From Hydrogenophaga sp. RAC07 (GTDB lineage Bacteria > Pseudomonadota > Gammaproteobacteria > Burkholderiales > Burkholderiaceae_C): a DNA stretch of 64,000 nt. Below, one piece after another: positions 1 through 8,690 of this stretch. Positions within the stretch are counted from its first letter, which is position 1. The number at the start of each line of letters is the position of its first letter. Location of the stretch: contig NZ_CP016449.1 of the NCBI RefSeq assembly GCF_001713375.1, forward strand, positions 1,674,001-1,738,000. Reading direction: 5' to 3'. The translations under genes and the position numbers were made by a program. The notes below the pieces were generated by a model. It was not told the DNA's origin. It was given only the letters and a program-made list of their open reading frames with translations, and searched no databases.

Positions 1-588
1 CCCGACGTGATCCTGCTCGACTGGATGCTGCCCGGTGAAAGCGGCGCCTCGCTGGCCCGCGGCTGGCGCAAGAACGAGCGCACCAAGACCATCCCCATCC
101 TCATGCTCACCGCGCGCAGCGACGAAAGCGACAAGGTGCAGGGGCTGGACGCAGGTGCGGACGACTACATCACCAAACCGTTTTCAACCCAGGAGCTGCT
201 GGCGCGCATCCGAGCGGTGCTGCGCCGGCGCGCGCCCGAAATCGTCAACGACTCGGTGCAGGTGGGTGAACTGGCCCTGGACGCGGCCACCTACCGCATC
301 ACGTTCCGCGGTTCCGAGCTCAAGGTCGGGCCCACCGAATTCAAGCTGCTGCACTACCTCATGAAGCACGCAGAGCGGGTGCACACCCGTGGTACGCTGC
401 TCGACAAGGTCTGGGGAGACCATGTTTTCATCGAGGAGCGGACCGTGGACGTGCATGTCAAACGATTGAGGGAATCACTGGGTGAAGCCTCCGGCATGAT
501 CGAAACGGTGCGTGGTGCGGGCTACCGGCTCACGTCGATGAACAACACCGGGCGACCGGCGCAGGGCACCCCCATCTCCGCCACATGA
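1..588 (+). CDS. phoB: Phosphate regulon response regulator PhoB (5' end outside the window)
   Basis: OmpR/PhoB-family response regulator that activates phosphate-starvation genes when phosphorylated by PhoR. The frame is open from base 1, so roughly the first 50 residues are missing. The phosphoacceptor Asp lies in VILLDW (codon at 19-21) and the conserved receiver Lys in ITKPF. A winged-helix DNA-binding domain follows, with the recognition-helix stretch EERTVDVHVKRLRESLG. The stop TGA overlaps the phoR start (ATGA), the usual translational coupling of this pair. The C-terminal tail after the DNA-binding domain (about 15 residues) is slightly longer than in E. coli. Family identity is clear; PhoB rather than another OmpR regulator is inferred from the phoR neighbour. 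Confidence 0.93.
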   Translation, partial: PDVILLDWMLPGESGASLARGWRKNERTKTIPILMLTARSDESDKVQGLDAGADDYITKPFSTQELLARIRAVLRRRAPEIVNDSVQVGELALDAATYRITFRGSELKVGPTEFKLLHYLMKHAERVHTRGTLLDKVWGDHVFIEERTVDVHVKRLRESLGEASGMIETVRGAGYRLTSMNNTGRPAQGTPISAT

Positions 589-1904
589 CCCGGCGCGCCA
601 TCGAGCTGTTGCTCCTGGTCGCACTGGGAGCGGTGCTGGGCTGGACGCAGGATTCACCGGGCTGGACCTTTGCCGGAGCGCTGGTGGGCGCGCTGGCATG
701 GTCGGTGCTGGATGGCCTGCGCGCCCGCAGCTTCCTGCGTTGGCTCAACAAGGCCGACGTCACCCGCCAGCCGCGCCTCTCGGGCACCTGGGGCGAGATG
801 GTGGACCGCTCCCGCAAGCTGATCAAGAAGCTGTAGAAAAAGGCGCAGAACAGCGACGCCCGGCTGGAGGATTTTCTGGCCGCCATCCAGGCCTCGCCCA
901 ACGGCGTGGTGTTGCTCGATTCCGCAGGCCGCATCGAGTGGTCCAACCTCACGGCGGCCAACCACCTGGGTTTTGATCCGCAACGCGATCTGGGTCAGTA
1001 CGTGCGCAACATGGTGCGAAATCCGGCGTTCACCGCCTACCTCGCGGGTGGTGAGTTCAACCACGAGATCCAGATCGACGGCATCGGGCCGCGCCCCTCC
1101 CAGCCATCCAAGATCTCGCTGCAGATCCACCCCTACGGCAAAAAGCGCAAGCTCATGATCACGCGCGACGTGACGGCCGTGCAGCTGGCAGAAACCATGC
1201 GCCGCGACTTCGTGGCCAACGTCTCGCACGAGATCCGCACACCGCTGACCGTTCTCAGCGGCTTTGTGGAAACCATGCAGAGCATCCCGTTGGAAGAGGC
1301 CGATCGCACGCGTTACCTGAGCCTCATGAGCCAACAGGCCCACCGCATGCAGACGCTGGTGAGCGATCTGCTCACTCTCTCGCGGCTGGAAGGCAGCCCC
1401 GCACCCGGGCCGGGCGAGTGGATCGACGGCGAAGAACTGCTCACGCACGTGGTGCAGGAGGCCCGGGGTCTGACCCAGGCCATCTCGACGACGCAGCACC
1501 GCATCGAACCGGTGCCCGGGCCCGCGATCTGGGTGTCGGGTGCCAAGACTGAACTGCTCAGCGCCATGTCCAACCTGCTCAGCAACGCCGTGCGTTACAC
1601 GCCAGGCGGTGGACTCATCGAGACCGGCTGGCGATTGCGCAGCGACGGCTGGGTGGAATTCTTTGTGAAAGACACCGGCCCCGGCATTGCGGCTGAACAC
1701 CTGCCGCGACTGACCGAGCGCTTCTACCGTGTGGACCGCAGCCGTTCGCGGGAAACCGGTGGCACTGGTCTGGGTCTGGCCATCGTGAAACACGTGGCCC
1801 AGCGCCATGGTGGCCACATCGACGCCGACAGCACGGTGGGCGAAGGCTCCCGGTTCGCGATCGCCTTGCCGCCCAACCGGGTGCGCGAGCGCGTCACCGG
1901 CTGA
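585..1904 (+). pseudogene. phoR: Phosphate sensor histidine kinase PhoR, interrupted by an in-frame TAG
   Basis: Membrane sensor kinase partner of PhoB. From ATG 585 the reading frame gives two hydrophobic N-terminal segments, then stops at TAG 834-836 (codon 84). The same frame continues without another stop to TGA 1902-1904 and encodes the rest of PhoR: a PAS-like region (about 870-1180), the H-box FVANVSHEIRTPL (His codon 1227-1229), the N-box SNLLSNAVRYT and the G-boxes DTGPGI and GGTGLGLAIVKH. Without the TAG the protein would be 439 residues, normal for PhoR. It is either a true nonsense mutation, a base-call error (CAG or GAG to TAG) or a read-through codon. A restart at GTG 906 would yield a soluble kinase without its membrane anchor and has no evident Shine-Dalgarno sequence. 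Confidence 0.88.
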
Positions 1905-1911
1905 GCCGGTT

Positions 1912-3639
1912 TCAGTTGCCCACGCGCTGGTAGACCAGCAGGCTTTCCTTGCTGTCGGTCAGGCGGCTGACCGTGGACTTGAAGGCCCAGTGGGTGAGTT
2001 CGACGCGTTGGTGCAACGTGGCCTGGCTCGCGGGGGCCACCACCATGCTTTGGCAATCGGTCCCTGCGTTGCCACCGCTGCGCACCAGCTTCAGTGCACC
2101 GTGGTACTGCAGCGCCGCAATCTGCGCTTGGCTCAAGCCGTCCACCACCACGCAGCCTTGCGCCGGCACCAGCGTGGCAATGCGCCGCGACACCGGGCCA
2201 TAGCTGCGGCCAAAGTCCAGCAGGGGCAGCCACAGTGTCATGAGCAACAACCAGCACAGGGTGCTGCCTGCGGCGGGCAACACCAGGCTCTTCCACAGCG
2301 CCTGACGGTGTTTGCCCACGCGCCATGCCACCAACCAGAGCCAGGCACCGGTGGCCACCGCGCCCGCGAGGAACAACCACAGCGAGAACTCCGGCACAAA
2401 GCCGGGCGCGAGCTTGGCCACGTTGGCCGCGGGCTTGGCCGGCACACCGGTCTGCATGGCGAACCAGATCACCCAGATGACCAGTGCGCAGCCCGAGAAA
2501 AAGAGCAGCGTGAACCAGTCCACCAGGGCCGAAACGCTGCGCCTCAAGGTGGGCAGCGCAAAAGCGGCGAGTGCCGCCAAAGCGGGCAGGGCCAGCAGCA
2601 GGGCACGGTCGCGCTCGGGCGAGAGCGCGCTGTCCACCACGCTCACCACGGCCGCCCACAAAGGCAGGGCCACATGGGGCCGCAGCAACTGATGCCGCCA
2701 GCGCCACAGCGTCCAGAGCACCAGCGGCCAGGCCGGCCAGGTGAACCAGACCAGCAACTTGCCCCAACTGCGCCACTGCACCTGCGCCAGCGCGGTTTGC
2801 AGGGCCGGCACCGGCACCTGCCCGGCCAGCGTCGAGAGAACCAGGATCAGCACCAGCAGCGAGGCGGCCCAAACCAGGGGATCGCGCTGCGAAGGTGCTT
2901 CGTCTGAGAGCCACGCTGTGTCGGGTTCGCTGGCGTGGCGGCGTGAGAGCCACAGGATCAGCAGCAGGCCGCCGCCCAGCGTGGTCGCGATCCACGGCGC
3001 GCCGCTGAACACCAACGCAAGCAGCGTGACAGCCCACAGGCCGACGCTGCGCAGCGGTTGTCGATGGCCCGTGTGGGCCATTCGAGAGGCCGTCAGGAGC
3101 AGCAACGACACCAGCGCGAGCCGTGCCAGGTCGGGCGTGGTCTCATGCGACAGCTGGGCCAGGCCCAGACAGGCCATGAGCGCGAGCAAGCCGGCGTCGG
3201 CCAGCGCACGCGCGTAGTCCGTGGGTTTCGCCTCCCCGCCAAATGCAAACTGAACCGGCTGCGCAGCCGGCTGGCGCGCGAGGTGGTAAACCGTGTACCA
3301 GGTGCAAACCAGTGTGAGGGCCAGCAGCATCGCAAAAGGAACGCGGACGGCGAACTCGGGCGAGAGGAAGGGCAGCAGCTTGATGAACGCCGCCCCGAGC
3401 CAGTAAGGCAGCGGGCCGGCCTCTTCAACCGCCACCCCCAGGACCCGCGGGCTCCACCAGTCGCTGTGGCCCGCGGCCATCTCCAGCATCACACCGAAGG
3501 CGGACACGTCGGCGTTCTTCCAGGGTTCGCGCCCCAGAAAGCCCGGCAGCACATAAGCGACGCAGAACAGGAAGAGGGCGATCCGCGGCAAGCGGCGCAC
3601 GGCCGACTGGGTGACGATGGCGGGGGTAGGCTGGTTCAC
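1912..3639 (-). CDS. ArnT-like integral membrane glycosyltransferase
   Basis: 575-residue polytopic membrane protein with around a dozen hydrophobic segments. The N-terminal first loop carries GFLGREPWKNADVSAFG, followed by EEAGPLPYWLGAAFIKLLP; this layout matches the GT39/GT83 (PMT/ArnT) glycosyltransferases that move sugars from polyprenyl-phosphate donors on the outer face of the inner membrane. The acceptor cannot be told from sequence; lipid A or a surface glycan is likely from the family. It converges on phoR with only 7 bases between the stops, and no terminator is visible there. The ATG at 3637-3639 gives a sensible N-terminal signal-anchor start. Confidence 0.75.
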   Translation of the reverse strand: MNQPTPAIVTQSAVRRLPRIALFLFCVAYVLPGFLGREPWKNADVSAFGVMLEMAAGHSDWWSPRVLGVAVEEAGPLPYWLGAAFIKLLPFLSPEFAVRVPFAMLLALTLVCTWYTVYHLARQPAAQPVQFAFGGEAKPTDYARALADAGLLALMACLGLAQLSHETTPDLARLALVSLLLLTASRMAHTGHRQPLRSVGLWAVTLLALVFSGAPWIATTLGGGLLLILWLSRRHASEPDTAWLSDEAPSQRDPLVWAASLLVLILVLSTLAGQVPVPALQTALAQVQWRSWGKLLVWFTWPAWPLVLWTLWRWRHQLLRPHVALPLWAAVVSVVDSALSPERDRALLLALPALAALAAFALPTLRRSVSALVDWFTLLFFSGCALVIWVIWFAMQTGVPAKPAANVAKLAPGFVPEFSLWLFLAGAVATGAWLWLVAWRVGKHRQALWKSLVLPAAGSTLCWLLLMTLWLPLLDFGRSYGPVSRRIATLVPAQGCVVVDGLSQAQIAALQYHGALKLVRSGGNAGTDCQSMVVAPASQATLHQRVELTHWAFKSTVSRLTDSKESLLVYQRVGN

Positions 3640-3703
3640 TGCGGGGAATATACAAGGCGCCCGAGACAGCGGGACGGCAAGGAGGAATGCGCAAGACAGG
3701 CGA

Positions 3704-3734
3704 AAAAAAAGCAGCCGGGCAACCAGCTGCTTTT
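3704..3734 (-). terminator. Rho-independent terminator of rpmE2
   Basis: Inverted repeat AAAAGCAGC (3707-3715) / GCTGCTTTT (3726-3734) with a 10-nt loop. Read on the minus strand the 3' arm runs into eight consecutive U residues, about 50 nt after the rpmE2 stop codon. Confidence 0.8.
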
Positions 3735-3780
3735 CTTGTGCAGGACGCAGCGCCCCGCAGGACGCTGACCGGCCAGCCGC

Positions 3781-4044
3781 TTACTTGGCGGCGGGCGTTG
3801 CCTTGCCATAGCGGTTGCGGAAACGCTCCACACGACCACCCATGTTGTCCACGCTTTTCTGCGTGCCGGTGTAGAAGGGGTGCGATTCGCTGGAGGTGTC
3901 CAGCTTGTACAGCGGCAGCTCGCGGCCGTCTTCCATCTTGATCATCTCTTTCGTGTTCGCGCACGAGCGGGTCACGAACTTGAAGCCATTGGAGAGGTCC
4001 TGGAAGCAGACTTCGCGGTAGTTGGGGTGAATGCCGTCTTTCAT
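3781..4044 (-). CDS. rpmE2: 50S ribosomal protein L31 type B
   Basis: 87-residue ribosomal protein L31. It starts [12 protein letters not shown] and includes the family stretches SHPFYTGTQ and [10 protein letters not shown]. The zinc-binding CxxC of type A L31 is absent; the two Cys residues (in REVC and TRSC) are not arranged as a CxxC, as expected for the C-minus (RpmE2) paralogue. ATG 4042-4044 is chosen over an upstream in-frame start because it matches the conserved N-terminus. The gene lies downstream of rho in the same orientation, a common beta-proteobacterial order, and has its own terminator. Confidence 0.95.
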   Translation of the reverse strand: MKDGIHPNYREVCFQDLSNGFKFVTRSCANTKEMIKMEDGRELPLYKLDTSSESHPFYTGTQKSVDNMGGRVERFRNRYGKATPAAK

Positions 4045-4143
4045 GACGTGTCCTTGAGGTTCAGGTGCGGCAGCCGCAGGGAAACCATTTCCCTGTACTT
4101 GTCGCAATTAGCAAAGCCTGCGATTTTAGCAGGAATGTCCGAA

Positions 4144-5406
4144 TCAGCCGCCCCGACGCATCATGTCGAAGAATTCGGAATTGTTTTTGGTGGATTTCAT
4201 GCTCTTGAGCACCATCTCCATCGCCTCGATTTCGTCCATGTTGTACATGAACTGGCGCAGGATTCGGGTCTTTTGCAGGATCTCGGGCTGCAGCAACAAC
4301 TCTTCGCGACGGGTGCCGCTGCGGTTGAGCTGGATCGAGGGGAACACGCGTTTCTCGTACAGGCGGCGGTCCAGGTGGATCTCGCAGTTGCCGGTGCCCT
4401 TGAACTCTTCAAAGATCACCTCGTCCATGCGCGAGCCGGTGTCCACCAGCGCGGTGGCGATGATGGTGAGCGAGCCACCTTCCTCGATCTTGCGGGCCGC
4501 ACCAAAGAAGCGCTTGGGGCGCTGCAGCGCGTTGGCGTCCACACCGCCGGTGAGCACCTTGCCGCTGGAGGGCAGCACGTTGTTGTAGGCGCGGGCCAGG
4601 CGGGTGATGGAGTCGAGCATGATCACCACGTCCTTGCCGAGTTCGACCAGGCGCTTGGCGCGCTCGATCACCATCTCGGCCACGTGCACGTGGCGCGCCG
4701 CGGGTTCGTCGAACGTGGAGGCGATGACCTCGCCGCGCACGGTGCGCTGCATCTCGGTCACTTCTTCCGGGCGCTCGTCCACCAGCAGCACCATGAGCAC
4801 CACCTCGGGGTGGTTGGCGGAAATGGCATGGCAGATGTGCTGCATCATGACCGTCTTGCCGCTCTTGGGCGGCGCCACGATCAGCGCGCGCTGACCACGG
4901 CCGATGGGCGCAATGATGTCGATGACACGGCCCGTGATGTTCTCTTCGCTCTTGATGTCGCGTTCCAGGCGCATCTGTTCCTTGGGGAACAGCGGCGTCA
5001 GGTTCTCGAACATGATCTTGTGCTTGTTGTCCTCGGGAGGCAGGCCGTTGATCTTGTCAAGCTTGTTGAGCGCGAAGTAGCGCTCGCCGTCCTTGGGAAT
5101 GCGAACCTCGCCCTCGATCATGTCGCCGGTGTGCAGGTTGAAGCGGCGGATCTGGCTGGGCGAGATGTAGATGTCGTCGGTGCTGGCGGTGTAACTGGTA
5201 TCGGGTGCACGCAGGAAACCGAAGCCGTCGGGCAGCACTTCGAGCACACCGTCGGCGTACACCAGCTCGCCGCCCTTGGCGCGCTTTTTGATGATGGCGA
5301 ACATCAGCTCCTGCTTGCGCATGCGGCCGGTGTTTTCGATCTCAAGCGCTTCAGCCTGCTTGAGGACTTCAGACACGTGCAGTGCCTTGAGTTCGTTGAG
5401 GTGCAT
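4144..5406 (-). CDS. rho: Transcription termination factor Rho
   Basis: Hexameric RNA helicase that terminates transcription. The 420-residue length equals that of typical Rho. Domains are an N-terminal helical bundle (1-45), a cold-shock-like RNA-binding domain with GFGFLR (61-66), and a RecA-type ATPase with Walker A APPKSGKT (178-185) and Walker B region [16 protein letters not shown]. The Q-loop/R-loop region contains [14 protein letters not shown]. The ATG at 5404-5406 starts the conserved MHLNELK; in-frame codons upstream are low-complexity and not part of the family. About 140 nt of untranslated leader separates it from the trxA terminator; Rho leaders are often autoregulated, but no specific element is recognised here. 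Confidence 0.98.
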   Translation of the reverse strand: MHLNELKALHVSEVLKQAEALEIENTGRMRKQELMFAIIKKRAKGGELVYADGVLEVLPDGFGFLRAPDTSYTASTDDIYISPSQIRRFNLHTGDMIEGEVRIPKDGERYFALNKLDKINGLPPEDNKHKIMFENLTPLFPKEQMRLERDIKSEENITGRVIDIIAPIGRGQRALIVAPPKSGKTVMMQHICHAISANHPEVVLMVLLVDERPEEVTEMQRTVRGEVIASTFDEPAARHVHVAEMVIERAKRLVELGKDVVIMLDSITRLARAYNNVLPSSGKVLTGGVDANALQRPKRFFGAARKIEEGGSLTIIATALVDTGSRMDEVIFEEFKGTGNCEIHLDRRLYEKRVFPSIQLNRSGTRREELLLQPEILQKTRILRQFMYNMDEIEAMEMVLKSMKSTKNNSEFFDMMRRGG

Positions 5407-5545
5407 GGAATTCACTCCGGGAGGGAGTTGGGTCGGGAACCGGGGGAGGGGGCGCTGGCGTCCGGATGTCGGACGGTGCGCAGATGAGAGGCGGGGTCTG
5501 TCTCGGATCCGCCTGCGGGAAATTATGACAGGAAAAGAATGCCGC

Positions 5546-5577
5546 TGAAAAGGTGCCCGGGCATTGCACCCAGGCAC
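5546..5577 (-). terminator. Rho-independent terminator downstream of trxA
   Basis: Minus-strand hairpin GTGCCTGGG (5569-5577) / CCCGGGCAC (5553-5561) with a 7-nt loop, followed by CTTTTC. It lies 14 nt beyond the trxA stop. The U-tract is short, so efficiency is uncertain. Confidence 0.6.
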
Positions 5578-5590
5578 GCGTCGAAGGAAA

Positions 5591-5923
5591 TCAGGCCAGT
5601 TGCTGGTCGATGAATGCGGTGAGCTGGGCCTTGCTCATGGCGCCGACCTTGGTCGCGGCCAGCTGGCCATCTTTGAACAGCATCAGCGTGGGGATGCCGC
5701 GGATGCCGAACTTGGCGGGCACGTCGCGGTTGTCGTCGACGTTGAGCTTGGCGATCTTGAGCTTGCCGTCGTAGGAGCCTGCCACTTCATCGAGGATGGG
5801 GGCAATCATCTTGCAAGGGCCGCACCACTCGGCCCAGAAGTCGACCAGAACGGGCGCCTGTGCGTCCAGCACGTCGGCCTGGAAGCTTGCATCGGAAACA
5901 TGTTTGATCAGGTCGCTCGCCAT
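5591..5923 (-). CDS. trxA: Thioredoxin 1
   Basis: 110-residue cytosolic thioredoxin, the general disulfide reductant for enzymes such as ribonucleotide reductase and CysH-type reductases. The active site WCGPC is at residues 33-37, and the cis-Pro loop is GIPTLMLF. Length and motif spacing are standard. It is transcribed toward rho with a terminator between them, giving the widespread trxA-rho order. It is divergent from the AddB-like gene. Confidence 0.98.
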   Translation of the reverse strand: MASDLIKHVSDASFQADVLDAQAPVLVDFWAEWCGPCKMIAPILDEVAGSYDGKLKIAKLNVDDNRDVPAKFGIRGIPTLMLFKDGQLAATKVGAMSKAQLTAFIDQQLA

Positions 5924-6044
5924 GATTCATCCTAAAAAACGTTGAATGGGGAGGTTAAAGTTTGGGCACATGCGCGGGCTTCAAGAGCTTGAAGGTCACA
6001 GCCGGCCAACCGGTCCGCGCCATTGTGACAGAAACCCCCATTTC

Positions 6045-8690
6045 ATGACGCCAGCCAACCCGCCTTCCGAATCCGGTCTTCCCGCCTCGCCCGGGCAAGA
6101 AATCGAAGGCGGTGCCAGCGGTTGGTCATCGCTGATCGCAACCCTGTCCCGGATGCTCGCAGAGCGTGGCATCGAGGCCGGCAGCGCGGTGGTTCTGGTG
6201 CCCTACGCACAGCTCATGGACGTGGGCCGGCGCGCCTGGTCCACCCACCATCCCGATGGCTTTGCGCCGAGGTTCGAGTCGAGCCGCAACTGGGCGGCAT
6301 CGCTGCAGCCCTTCATGCCCGGCCCCACCGACCTGACCATGGACATGGCGCGCGACAGCCTCGTGGCCTCGGCCTTCATCGATCGCGTGGCGCCTGCGCG
6401 GGCCGACGCCGAGTTGCGCGCGGTCATGGTCACGCGCCTCGTGGAAGCGGCGCGACAACTCGCGCCCCTGGCCGCCGCGCAGCCCCCCGAACACCGCGCA
6501 GCCTGGGCCGAATCGTTGCGCCAGGACCTGTTGCCGGGCCCGGCCTCGCTGCAGTGGGAAGGTTTGGTGGCCACACTGGCGCTGACCTGGGCCAGCACAT
6601 CCGCCTATGCCACCGACGTGTTGTGGAGCCCGCAGGCCCGTCCGGGCTCGGGCGCGCAGGCGCTGGTCATGCTGCAAGGTTTCCAGACCGATCCGCTGGC
6701 CGCTGCGCTGGTGAAGCATTGGGGAGCGCGCGTGCTGAACCTGTCGTGGAGCCTTGACCCTTCAGGTGACCCGGATGTCGCCCTGCACGCTTGCGGTGAC
6801 GCCGAGGACGAGGCGCAGCGGGCTGCTGCCTGCGTGATCGCGCGCATCAACCAGGGCCATCAGCCCGTGGCGCTCATCGCCACCGACCGCCTGCTTATGC
6901 GGCGCATCAGCGCGCTGCTGCATGGTGCTGGCGTGGCAGTGCGCGACGAGACCGGCTGGAAACTCTCCACCACCCACGCCGCCGCCCAACTCATGAGCCT
7001 GCTGCGCGCGGCGTCACCGCGTGCTTCCATGGACGATGTGCTGGATCTGCTCAAACAAGCGCCACGCTGGCCAGAGGAATCCGTGCTCATGCTGGAGCAA
7101 CTCGCTCGCGAAGCCGGTGTGTCGCAGTGGCGCGCCGCCGTGCGCACGGCCAGCCTGGCACATGCCTTGCCGGAAGGGCTGACCGACATCCTGGGCGCCC
7201 TGCAGGCGCCTCGCAGTCTGGTGCAATGGCTGGATGCGGGGGCGAAAGCCTTGAAGGCCACCGGCTTGTGGGACGCGCTTCAGGCGGACGCGGCAGGTCA
7301 ACAAGCCTTGCAGGTGCTGCGGCTGGAAGAGGGCGCAGCGCGCGAACTCGCCGACATCGACGAAGCCTCGCTCACGGCTGCGACCAGCCGATCCTCCGGG
7401 CGCAAGCCGCTGGCCCCGTTCGCGGCCTGGGTACGCGACGTGCTGGAGGGCGCGACCTTCATGCCGCGCGGCACCGGCGAGGCGTCGGTGGTGATCCTGC
7501 CGATGGCGCAGATGCTCGGCCGCACGTTCGCCGCCACGGTGGTGCCCGGTTGTGACGAGGTGCACCTCAACCCCAGCCCCGAGCCGCCGGGCTCGTGGAC
7601 GGCAGCGCAGCGCGAGTTGCTGGGCCTGCCATCGCGCGAGACCCTGGCCCTGGCGGCAGCGAGCGCCTGGCAGTCGTTGTTGCGCATGCCTCGGCTGGAC
7701 GTGTTGTGGCGCACACAGGACATGGGTGAGCCGGTGATGCCGAGCGCCTGGGTGCTGGCGCTGCAATCCGAGGTTGCGCACGGCTCAGACGACCCGCGCA
7801 CACCGACGGCGCTGGTGTCAGCCCCTTCCGTGCGCCCCGGGCCCTCGGCCGCCGACGTGTTGCCCGGCTCGCTGTCGGCCAGCGCCTACCAGGACCTGCG
7901 CGATTGCCCCTACAAGTTCTTTGCATTGCGCCAGCTGCGGCTGGTCGATGCACCCGAACTCGCAGCCGAGCCCGACCAGCGGGACATGGGCAACTGGCTG
8001 CACGCGGTGCTGCGTGCGTTCCACGAACAACGCGGTGATGCACGACCCGGTGTCGATGCCGACCGTGCGGCGCTCGACCAGCTCGCCCTGGAGACCGCAG
8101 CTGCCATGGGGTTGAACGCGGGCGAGGGTGGGGCGGGCTTCCTCCCTTACGAGGTGGTGTGGCCCGCCACGCGCGATGGTTACCTGGAATGGCTGGCCAC
8201 GTTCGAAGCCACCGCCGATCGGCCAGGTCCACGTTTCGTGGAAGCTGAAGCGGTCATGACATCCAGCGTGGGCCCGTGGAAGCTCTACGGCAAGCTCGAC
8301 CGCGTGGACGCGCAGGACAGCCCGGAAGGGCCGATCCCGTTCGTGATCGATTACAAGACCGAAAGCCGCAAGACCACCACCGACCGCTTGAAAGAACCGC
8401 TGGAGGATGTGCAGCTGGCGTTCTACGCGGCGCTGCTGCCCGACGACACCTTGCGCGCTGCCTATCTGAGCATCAACGACCGGCCCGGCTCGACCGCGAA
8501 CGACGGCGCCACGAAACTGGTGGAGCACACCGAGGTGCTGGAGGCGCGCGAGCAGTTGCGCGTCGGGCTGTCGCACGACATGGCCCGTGTGGCCGCCGGC
8601 CACCCCATGCCCGCGCTGGGCGAAGGCCGCGTGTGCGAGTTCTGCAAGGCGCGTGGCCTGTGCCGCAAAGATTTCTGGAGCCTGGCATGA
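6045..8690 (+). CDS. AddB-like PD-(D/E)XK exonuclease subunit with Fe-S cluster motif
   Basis: 881-residue protein paired with the AddA-like helicase-nuclease encoded next. The C-terminal part has the PD-(D/E)XK nuclease core VIDYKTES (D769, K771) and four Cys (C621 in DCPYKFF, then C864, C867 and C873 in CEFCKARGLC) arranged as in the AddB iron-sulfur nuclease domain. I find no intact Walker A in the N-terminal half, consistent with the degenerate helicase of AddB. Function by family: processing of double-strand DNA ends for RecA-dependent repair, in place of RecBCD. ATG 6045 is preferred over an upstream in-frame start because upstream residues look non-coding. The stop overlaps the next start (ATGA). 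Confidence 0.85.
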   Translation: MTPANPPSESGLPASPGQEIEGGASGWSSLIATLSRMLAERGIEAGSAVVLVPYAQLMDVGRRAWSTHHPDGFAPRFESSRNWAASLQPFMPGPTDLTMDMARDSLVASAFIDRVAPARADAELRAVMVTRLVEAARQLAPLAAAQPPEHRAAWAESLRQDLLPGPASLQWEGLVATLALTWASTSAYATDVLWSPQARPGSGAQALVMLQGFQTDPLAAALVKHWGARVLNLSWSLDPSGDPDVALHACGDAEDEAQRAAACVIARINQGHQPVALIATDRLLMRRISALLHGAGVAVRDETGWKLSTTHAAAQLMSLLRAASPRASMDDVLDLLKQAPRWPEESVLMLEQLAREAGVSQWRAAVRTASLAHALPEGLTDILGALQAPRSLVQWLDAGAKALKATGLWDALQADAAGQQALQVLRLEEGAARELADIDEASLTAATSRSSGRKPLAPFAAWVRDVLEGATFMPRGTGEASVVILPMAQMLGRTFAATVVPGCDEVHLNPSPEPPGSWTAAQRELLGLPSRETLALAAASAWQSLLRMPRLDVLWRTQDMGEPVMPSAWVLALQSEVAHGSDDPRTPTALVSAPSVRPGPSAADVLPGSLSASAYQDLRDCPYKFFALRQLRLVDAPELAAEPDQRDMGNWLHAVLRAFHEQRGDARPGVDADRAALDQLALETAAAMGLNAGEGGAGFLPYEVVWPATRDGYLEWLATFEATADRPGPRFVEAEAVMTSSVGPWKLYGKLDRVDAQDSPEGPIPFVIDYKTESRKTTTDRLKEPLEDVQLAFYAALLPDDTLRAAYLSINDRPGSTANDGATKLVEHTEVLEAREQLRVGLSHDMARVAAGHPMPALGEGRVCEFCKARGLCRKDFWSLA

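Noticed and set aside
906..1904. A separate soluble histidine kinase gene starting at GTG 906
   Set aside because: It is in the same frame as the upstream phoR start, begins in the middle of a PAS-like region and has no Shine-Dalgarno; a single interrupted phoR explains it better.
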